Below, in pieces: positions 49,217-64,000 of a stretch of DNA of 64,000 bases; the stretch's first letter is position 1, and each line of letters starts with the position of its first letter. This DNA comes from Dictyostelium firmibasis. Its lineage: Eukaryota > Evosea > Eumycetozoa > Dictyosteliales > Dictyosteliaceae. Location: assembly GCA_036169595.1 (NCBI GenBank), contig CM069769.1, forward strand, positions 2,340,001 to 2,404,000, written 5' to 3'. The position numbers were made by a program, and so were the translations under genes. Below the pieces are notes generated by a model, which saw only the letters and a list, made by a program, of their open reading frames with translations, did not search any database and had not been told where the DNA came from.

Positions 49217-52200
49217 TTTAATAATAATAATAATAATAATAATTTTAATAATAATAATTTTAATAATAATAACAGATATAATAATAATAATAATAATTTT
49301 AAAAATAGAAATAATAGAAATTTTAGAAACCAGAATCAGGAGTCAGGAAGAAATTGTGCAATCTGTGGATACACCAACCACTCAGCAGAAGACTGCAGAG
49401 TCGAAATCAATTTAATATCTAGTATAAGTAATGAGAAGACTATTTCAGGAAGTTTGGTTGCTATTCTAGAGTTAAATAAAGAAAAAACTAGATGTTTAAT
49501 TGACACAGGATCTTCAGTCACCGTAATTCATAAAGAGTTGGCAGAGAAATTAAATTGCAATATTACAAAAATTGAAAAAAGTCTTGGTGCTGCCAACAAC
49601 ACATCAATCAAAGTGATCGGGAAAACTTCTTTAAGCTTGGCCGTTTCCAGAAATAGTAGAGCTTTGGTCATCAATAACGTCTTGGTATCTGATGAAATTA
49701 AACTTAAATGTGTCATTGGTATTGACTTATTATTAGAAGCTAACTCTTGTATTAACCTTCAAACCAATACTTTATCTATTAACGGATCATTTACAAAACT
49801 TCTTCCATTCCATGGTCTTCCGATCATCATTAAAGAATCAACAAACACAATTTCCGAAGTTAAGGTATTCAATGAACTTCAGTTTGATTACCCAATGAAT
49901 TCTACTGAATTGGATTCAGTATTCAATCTAGATAATCATCATTTGAATTCAATTGTTGAAGTTATAAATCCAACTAAGGAAGTAATATCTAGTTCGTCCA
50001 GTTCCGGTGACATTTCGGATGATGTTCACAAGGAATCAGTTAAAACTTTAGTAAATAAATGGAATAAAGTATTCACTGATAATTTAACGAACCCAGGAAA
50101 AATTTCAAATGTCATCCATGAAATAAGATTGAATACTTCAATTGTAGATTTTTATCCTTATCCAGTAAAGTTCAGTGAGGATCAAAAGAATTTTTTGGAT
50201 AGTCACATAAAAGAGTTGATTAAAAATAAAATTATCAGAGAATCGAATTCTCCAGTAGCGTCAAGTATTGTATTAGTTCCGAAAGCAGAGTCTTTTAGAA
50301 TGTGTGTTAATTATAGTAAATTAAATAATATAACCATCAAAGATCGATTTCCAATTCCCAACATTGATGATCTTTGGTCAAATTTGAAAGATGCAAAAAT
50401 TTTTTCAAAGTTGGATATGGTCTCTGGTTATCATCAAATTCCTATTAAAGAAGAATCTAAATATTTAACGGCATTCGCCACTCCGTTCGGTCTATTTGAA
50501 TTTAATGTGATGCCATTCGGATTAACGAATGCACCCGCAACATTTCAGAGGGTGATGAATAAGATTTTTAGCTCTTTTATTAGAAAATTTGTTTTAGTAT
50601 ATTTCGATGATATTTTAATTTTTTCTGAAAATAGTCAAGTCCATCAACAACACTTGGATAGTGTATTTGAAATATTAAATCAACACAAATTAAAAATAAA
50701 ATTAAAAAAATGTCAATTTTTCAGATCTCAAATTAAATTTTTAGGTCACTTGGTCTCAGATAAAGGAGTAGAGATAGATTACTCACGAATAGATCCTTTA
50801 TTAAAATTAGTCAATCCATCTAATATTAAGGAATTACAGAGATTATTAGGAACGATCAATTATTTTAGAAGACATGTCAAGAATTTATCTTCAAAACTAG
50901 TACCTATATATTCTCTAATTAAAAAAGAAAATAAATTTAGTTGGTCAGACAGTCATAGGCAAATCATTATTCAAATAATCAATGATTTAGTTAATCAAAA
51001 AGTGATACTATCTTATCCGAATCCAGCACAAGATTATATTTTAGAAACCGATGCTAGTGACATTGGAATTGGTTCAGTACTCAAACAAAATGATAAAATC
51101 ATTTCCTTTTTCTCAAGATCAATCAAAGGTGCTGAAGTTAACTTTTCAACCTCTGAAAAAGAATGTCTATCAGTGGTGGATTCTTTGGATTATTTTCATC
51201 ATATTATTGGGTCTTCAAAGGTGGAGGTCATAACCGATAATATAGCAATAACAGTTTTAAAAACTGGTAATGGTAAAATTAAAAATAAGAGATTAATAAA
51301 TTGGAATGTCAAATTAGGTGCATACAACATTAAATTCACCTACAGATCTGGTAAGATGAATACAGTTGCAGATGCGCTTTCAAGATGCCCATTGACAGCA
51401 TTAATTAATAATATTGATCAACCTGAAATTGATATTATGGATATTGGTAATTTTAAAATTGAACAAGCAGCTGATCCAAAATTAAAATTAATTATTAATC
51501 ATTTATTAGAAAAGAAACAAGAATTGGATAAAGATGTAGCATCCAGATTAACGGCAGAAGAACCTTTTTATACTTTATTTAATGGTGTTTTATATCGTTT
51601 AATCGTCAATCCTAACAAATTTTTTAAAAAACTTCAAGTTGTTGCAAGATGTGTGGTTGTTCCAAACTCTTTAGTTAACCAAGTAATAGAAATTTTTCAT
51701 GATGATTCTTTAACAGGCGGTCACTTAGGTTATCAAAAAACATTTGAAAAAATTTCTAGGAGATTTTATTGGAAAAATATGTTTTTAGACGTTAGAACCT
51801 ACATTAATAATTGTGATAGTTGTCAAAAAACTAAAACAAGCCCGCATGATGTATTGAGAAGTCCAGTTGGTACCATAGTTGTTTCGGAGCCGTTCGAAGT
51901 TGTAGCTGTCGATTTTATTGGTCCAATCAGAGAAAGAACATCCAGGAACAATGCATACATTTTAGTTTTCTCGGACTACTTGACTAAATGGGTAGAAGCA
52001 GTCGCCACAGAAGACTGTTCAGCTGAAACCACTGCTATACATTATTATAATTTAATTATTGCTCGCCATGGTGCTCCTAAGAAACTTCTATCGGATTTAG
52101 GAACTTCGTTCATCAATAAGGTTATTAGTAATTTAAACGAAGTCTTCAAAATTAAGAAAGCCAACACGACTCCATATCACCCTCAAACTGATGGACTAGT

Positions 52201-53005
52201 GGAAAGATTTAACAAAACATTAGTGTTAATGATTAAATCTTATGTTTCGGATTATCATGTTTTCTGGGATTTATACTTAGATTCATGTTTATTTGCTTAT
52301 AGAATGGCTATACAAACGTCCACAGGCTTTACTCCGTACAGGTTACTTTATGGTAGAGAACCCACCGTTCCTTTGGATTTGTTAGTTGATCAAAATATAT
52401 TCCCAGCCAGAACAGTAACAGGCGAAGCATATGGTGATAGAGTTAAAAGAATGGTTAAAAGATCTATTAGTACCGCCAAAAGAAATATTTCCGAATCAAT
52501 TGAAAAAAGAAGTAAGAAAAAATACAATATTTCAAAGATTACTATTGGTTGTTTTATACTCCTTAAAAACAGATCAGCTCCAGAAGATTTACAAACATAT
52601 AAATTTCTTCCAAAATGGGTAGGCCCATTTAAAGTTATTGAGATACTCTCTCCACAGGTTGTCAGAATTGAATTACCGTTAAATTCAAGAGCTTCACCAT
52701 TACAAAATGTAGATAATTGTAAAGTCTATATTCATAGATTAGCCAAATTAATTCTCAATATTCCACCCATCATTCAAAAAAGAGTTCCAACTTTACCAAC
52801 GCCTTCGCCGGTAGTTAATTCTCAACCTTCGTCTAGAGAAGCCAGAACTGATAACAACATTCCAAATAACTATATCCCTCGAACTCCGGTCCAAAATGCT
52901 GGTAGAATCCAAGAAACAACTCAAGATAGACAGTTACCAAATTATGTCCAAGGTCCAGCAGTTGCCACTTTACCGGTTGTGCTCCCAAGAAGAAACCCAG
53001 CATAA
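48444..53005 (+). CDS. Gag-Pol of the LTR retrotransposon (part right of the nested insertion)
   Basis: The frame is open to the stop at 53005. Order: Gag with an Asn/Phe run (about 49050-49310), a CCHC knuckle (CAICGYTNHSAEDC, about 49357), an aspartic protease (CLIDTGSSVTV, about 49493), reverse transcriptase with YFDDILIF (about 50600), RNase H (about 51040-51400), integrase with an HHCC finger (GGHLGYQKTFEKISRR ... CDSCQ, about 51715-51830) and the D, D, E core (AVDFIGPI, SDLGTSF, HPQTDGLVERF; 51905-52215). RT-RNase H-IN order is Ty3/gypsy. A GPFKVIEI-type domain follows integrase; no chromodomain is seen. Gag and Pol share one frame here. Confidence 0.9.
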
Positions 53006-53024
53006 AATTTAAAGGAGGGGTGAA

Positions 53025-53492
53025 TGTGATAGAACTGGTAACATAATTTATATCAGTTAATTATGTATCAATATGTCGTTTATTATAATCCGTAATCTCA
53101 ACGTCAGCTGTGTTCTAGAACATTCTTTTGGATCCTTCTTTACTCGTAATTATATTGAGTCACCGTTTAAGACTCAGTATAAAAAGAAAATAAATTTATT
53201 TATTTTCGGCAGTCTTTCAGTTTACAATCAAATATAAAATAAATAAATAAAATATAAAAATAAATAAATATAATAAATAAATAAAATATAAAATAAATAA
53301 ATATAAAAATAAATAAATATAAAATAAATAAATATTAAAATTAAATATTAAACTAAAGTAATATTAAGTAATAATAAATAAATAATAAAAATAATTATAT
53401 AAATATATTCGGACTCATAATTATAATTTGTAATAATAAGTTGACAATATTTAGCCACTTCGTTATAACCACGTTCAACCTCTATTATTACA
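53025..53492 (+). repeat. 3' LTR
   Basis: 468 bases, no difference from the 5' LTR found by eye. Followed by AAAG (target-site duplication) and, 16 bases on, the tRNA. Confidence 0.9.
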
Positions 53493-53508
53493 AAAGAAAT
53501 ATAAAAGA

Positions 53509-53582
53509 GTTCGGATGGTGTAGTCGGTTATCACGAATCCTTAACACGGATTAGGTCGTGGGTTCGATTCCCGCTCTGAATA
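53509..53582 (+). tRNA. tRNA-Val(AAC), second copy
   Basis: Identical in sequence to 18706-18779, with the same AAATATAAAAGA lead. The LTR retrotransposon ends 16 bases upstream. Confidence 0.93.
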
Positions 53583-53616
53583 CAACTCATTTTCCGAAAC
53601 CAGCCATTAGATCATG

Positions 53617-53627
53617 GGTTCGATTCC
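53617..53627 (+). promoter_or_regulatory. external B box downstream of tRNA-Val(AAC) copy 2
   Basis: GGTTCGATTCC, 34 bases past the tRNA end, as at the other two tRNA genes in the window. Confidence 0.65.
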
Positions 53628-54043
<416 letters not shown>

Positions 54044-55123
54044 TTAAAATTTATCCTTTATCGATTTAAATGTTAGAGTTAAAAGATTTGATAAAATATC
54101 TATAATAGTAAAAGGAATTAACACACAAACAAAAATTAATATTGAAGGTAACAAAACAAAGGGAAATAACATCATGGCAAAAAAATATCCAACGGAATCA
54201 ATAGATGGGAAAATTGTATTGTTTAGAATAATTAAACCAAGTAAATAATGTGGAATATAATAATGTCTACTTTTTGAAATCATTTTTTCTCCATTTCTTG
54301 AAATATTAATTAATTGGTTTGTTTGTTTATCTTGAATTACATTACAATTATTACATTCTACTAAATAATTGTTAAAATTATTTATTTTTATAGCTTCATT
54401 TGAATTATCATTAGTTGTTGTACCTGTTGGTAATTTTTTTAAAATGTAATTTGAGTTTTCTAAAATTTTGATTTTATTTTCATCCAATGGATTTACTTGA
54501 CCTATTGAACAGTGACTACATTTTTTATCAGTATCTTTTGATTCTATAAAAAATATGTTTGAACCTTCATCGTTCCCTTTATGTTCACCATTTTTTTTAA
54601 TTCTCTTTAGTTCATTAGAAAAATAATCATTTTCAGTAAAAATATGGGCAATTTGTTGACCATCTTTTTTATAAAGATTTTCAATCACTTGAATTTTTTT
54701 AAGTATTTTCTTTGAATTATCTTTACTATCTATATTATCTATATTGGAATGTTTTAAATCAGAGGTATCTAGTAGTAAAAAATCATTATCTGATTTTTCA
54801 TTTGGCGATGAATGTGATTTTTCATTTAAAAGCATCCAAGATAATTTAAATGAATTTGTAATATTACCATTCTTTGAATAAACATTAATTGAATCTATAT
54901 TTTTTAATTCTTTATCTTTTTTGGACCATATATGATTATTCATTTTAACATTCTCTCTTTTTAATAATTCACTTTTGTCATACTTTCCAAATTGATTCCC
55001 ATAAAAAATTAAATCTGCTTTTTTAACATCCATACAAAATTTGTTCATAATTTTATAATTTTGATTTTTAAAATGTGTCAATGATGTTGGTTTTATTAAA
55101 TGTTTTATTTTGTTAATAAACAT
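54044..55123 (-). CDS. uncharacterised protein with two CxxC pairs and C-terminal membrane segments
   Basis: Single exon, 359 residues; a second in-frame ATG (MNKFCMDVKK, residue 26) is an alternative start. I do not recognise the family. The first 200 residues are charged and polar (many Lys, Asp, Asn). CSHC near residue 204 and CNNC near 255 could form one zinc site, with the stretch between them reading like a split zinc ribbon. The last 75 residues hold two likely membrane spans (YLLGLIILNNTIFPSIDSVG; FPFVLLPSILIFVCVLIPFT). Together this suggests a tail-anchored or hairpin membrane protein with a cytosolic zinc module. It lies between the tRNA island and the polyketide synthase. Confidence 0.65.
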   Translation of the reverse strand: MFINKIKHLIKPTSLTHFKNQNYKIMNKFCMDVKKADLIFYGNQFGKYDKSELLKRENVKMNNHIWSKKDKELKNIDSINVYSKNGNITNSFKLSWMLLNEKSHSSPNEKSDNDFLLLDTSDLKHSNIDNIDSKDNSKKILKKIQVIENLYKKDGQQIAHIFTENDYFSNELKRIKKNGEHKGNDEGSNIFFIESKDTDKKCSHCSIGQVNPLDENKIKILENSNYILKKLPTGTTTNDNSNEAIKINNFNNYLVECNNCNVIQDKQTNQLINISRNGEKMISKSRHYYIPHYLLGLIILNNTIFPSIDSVGYFFAMMLFPFVLLPSILIFVCVLIPFTIIDILSNLLTLTFKSIKDKF

Positions 55124-55322
55124 ATTTGAATTTATTAAATATTTATTCTATTTGTTATAAATATTTTTTTTAAAAAATTTTATAAAGAAAAACAAAACAA
55201 AAAAAAAAAAGAAAAAAAAAAAAAAAAATGGAAAAAACAAAAAAAAAACAGATTTTTTCAGACAGATATTCTTTTTTTTTTTTTCAAAAAAACAAAAAGT
55301 AATGTTGTTATCCATTTTTGTT

Positions 55323-62385
<7,063 letters not shown>

Positions 62386-63092
62386 GTTATTAAATAATAA
62401 ATATTTTTTCATTTAAATAAATAAATATATTTTAAAAAAAATTTTACCTTTATAAATAAAAAAAAAAAAAACTATTTAAAAAACCGTTTCAACAACACAT
62501 TTAATAATAGAGAATAGAAAACCAATTAACTAATAATAAAACATCAACTATCTAATTTATTAATATAAACAAACAAAAAAAAAAAAAAAAAAAAAAATGG
62601 GAGGGTTTCGTTGTATGTAAATATTACAAATTGAGATAACTTCTATATTACTATTTAATAGATTAGTTTTTTAAGATAAAAAAAAAAAAAAATTTCTATT
62701 GTTTAAGGAATCAAGGAAACTTTAATTATACTTGCTTTTTTTTTAAAATTTTTTTCTTTTTTAATTTATCTTTAATTTAAAAAAAAAAAAAGAAAATTTC
62801 CTAATAGTAATAGTGGTGGGGTTAATTAAAAAAAATTCAAAAAAAAAAAAACTATTACTATTACTATGGTGCTTGTATCTTTATTTTTTAGGGTGTTCAA
62901 AAAATAGTTTTAAAATTAAATTAATAAAAGAATAATATTAATAATTATTAGTTTTTACCGATTTTAAATTAATAATTAATATTAAAATTATATAAAAAAA
63001 TTTTATTACTTCTATAAAAATGTATATTTTTTAAAAAAACAAACATAAATAAAAAAAAAAAACATATATAAAAAAAAAAAACAAAATCGATT
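62386..63092. promoter_or_regulatory. shared upstream region of the PKS and UbiA genes
   Basis: Head-to-head starts 708 bases apart. Contains a 12-base inverted pair TAATAGTAATAG (62802-62813) and CTATTACTATTA (62852-62863) around GTGGTGGGGTTAATTAAA, the only GC-containing block in the region and a candidate control site. The rest is A/T runs. Confidence 0.45.
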
Positions 63093-64000
63093 ATGTTTAA
63101 AAATTATTTAAAAAAAACAACAATAATGGAGCATATAAAAAAGTATATTAAAGCATGTAGACCAGTGCCATCAAGTTTAGTAGTTTTCCCTATTTCGATG
63201 GCAATTGCATTTGGGTATTCTTATTGTAGTAGTACTTCTAATAATCATTGTGAAGAGTTTAATATTCCATTAACAATTATTTGTTCAATTGTTTCATTAC
63301 TATTGTTTCAATATGGATTTATTATAAACTCTGTTATTGATTATTTAACTGGCATTGATGATGATCAAACATTTGATAGAACCTTATTTGATTCAAATAA
63401 TTCTTTAGGTGATTTATATAAATACTGTTTCGGTATAATATCAATTGTATTTTTATCATGTGTTTTCCCGATTTATTGGTTTTCAAAATCAATTGAATCC
63501 TATTGGCTTTTAATTAAATTAATTTCATTTGAATTTTTTTTCAGTTCAACATATACATTTTCAAAATATATTGGATTGGGTGGTTTCTTTGTTGCATTCT
63601 GTTACTGTATTCCAGTTTCCTACATATATCTTGCATTAACAAATCAATATATTTCAATATTTGAATATAGTCATCCATTAATGATTTGTAGTTTAATATA
63701 TATTTTTTATGGTCATACTGCAATTGTTTCAAATTGTATTAGAGATCATGAAACTGATGAAGCTGCTGGAATTTATACGATTACAAGAATTTTAGGTTTA
63801 AAACAATCTATTTTATTTTTATTATCATTATATTTATCGTATGTATTTTTTTACAAAAATCTTTTTTAATTATCACTTTATTAATTGATTATTTTTTTTT
63901 TTTACTAATTTAAAAAAAAAAAAGAGTTATTATTTTACAATTTTATTTAATGTTAACATATGGAAATTATTTCTTCTTACTTGTTTTAATAACATTTTCA
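63093..64000 (+). CDS. UbiA-type prenyltransferase (partial, runs off the right edge)
   Basis: Proposed join 63093..63838, 63925..>64000; the last intron (GTATGT...AAAG) is inferred because the frame otherwise ends just after a membrane helix, and exon 2 continues with YLMLTYGNYFFLLVLIT. An acceptor two bases on is also open. Several membrane spans with the two Asp-rich UbiA motifs: INSVIDYLTGIDDDQTFDRT (N-x3-D-x5-D) and SNCIRDHETDEAAGI (second, DxxxD). They bind magnesium-prenyl diphosphate on the membrane face; the family joins an isoprenoid tail to an aromatic or similar acceptor. CRPVPSSLVVFP at the start is the usual first helix. Start taken at 63093; 63126 is an alternative. Divergent from the polyketide synthase, whose product is a natural candidate acceptor. 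Confidence 0.85.

Larger units (their letters stand above)
40827..53492 (+). mobile_element. Ty3/gypsy LTR retrotransposon, DGLT-A type, split by a nested DNA transposon
   Basis: Flanked by AAAG on both sides (4-bp target-site duplication) with 468-bp LTRs (TGTGATAG...TTACA) that look identical by eye, so a recent insertion. Without the nested element it would be about 5.8 kb. Putative primer-binding site TTGGCGACATC from 41295; gag begins at 41451; a purine tract (AAAGGAGGGG, 53011-53020) precedes the 3' LTR. It ends 16 bases ahead of tRNA-Val(AAC). A Ty3-type Pol without a chromodomain, sitting just upstream of a tRNA gene, fits DGLT-A; Skipper elements have a chromodomain or sit downstream of tRNAs. 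The element is broken by one insertion, the 6.9-kb DNA transposon in gag; the rest of its coding region looks open. Confidence 0.88.

Overview
The window is nuclear DNA of a dictyostelid amoeba, almost certainly Dictyostelium discoideum or a very close relative. The evidence is extreme A+T richness, homopolymer A/T runs between genes, proteins carrying long Asn, Gln and Ser/Thr runs coded by AAT, AAC, CAA and TCA repeats, very short introns with GTAAGT/GTATGT donors and AG acceptors, FNIP-repeat genes, a Dictyostelium-type polyketide synthase, and tRNA genes with a second B box downstream and retroelements beside them. Exon joins below were worked out by hand from splice signals, frame and protein family fit; none is backed by transcripts here.

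Layout, left to right. 1-17.7 kb is gene-dense: the 3' end of a low-complexity gene, a PTTG1IP-like membrane protein, an FNIP-repeat gene, a monoglyceride-lipase-like hydrolase with a very long charged helical tail, an INO80C/Ies6 chromatin-remodelling subunit, a glucokinase-regulatory-protein homologue, and a tandem pair of nodulin-like MFS transporters with identical five-exon structure. 17.9-20.3 kb is a repeat island around a tRNA-Val(AAC) gene: a tRNA-derived, A-tailed SINE-like family in direct and inverted copies, plus 3' pieces of TRE-type LINEs. 20.4-39.1 kb is gene-dense again: an FNIP/LRR-like protein, a GH38 alpha-mannosidase, a small secreted protein, a KDM5-like JmjC histone demethylase, APC10, the mitochondrial GTPase MTG1, a two-RRM protein, mitochondrial GatB and a C9orf78/TLS1 spliceosomal protein.

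39.6-53.6 kb is a second mobile-element island, bounded by tRNA-Val(TAC) on the left and a second tRNA-Val(AAC) on the right. It holds a tRNA-like SINE composite with a clean 15-bp target-site duplication, more copies of the first SINE-like family, and a Ty3/gypsy LTR retrotransposon of DGLT-A type (40827-53492, 468-bp LTRs that look identical) ending 16 bp before the tRNA. Inside that element sits a 6.9-kb DNA transposon (41559-48443) with CACTA-like inverted ends and an uninterrupted four-exon transposase of 992 residues. Its acidic and metal-binding motif order resembles the RAG1/Transib/CACTA-Mirage-Chapaev group. This nested element is the most unusual thing in the window.

54.0-64.0 kb holds an uncharacterised CxxC/membrane protein, a 2292-residue iterative-type polyketide synthase (KS-AT-DH-MT-KR-ACP) and, divergently from a shared 0.7-kb promoter, a UbiA-type prenyltransferase that runs off the right edge. 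The last two together suggest a prenylated-polyketide pathway. The predicted splice at the acyltransferase active site gives Cys instead of the usual Ser.
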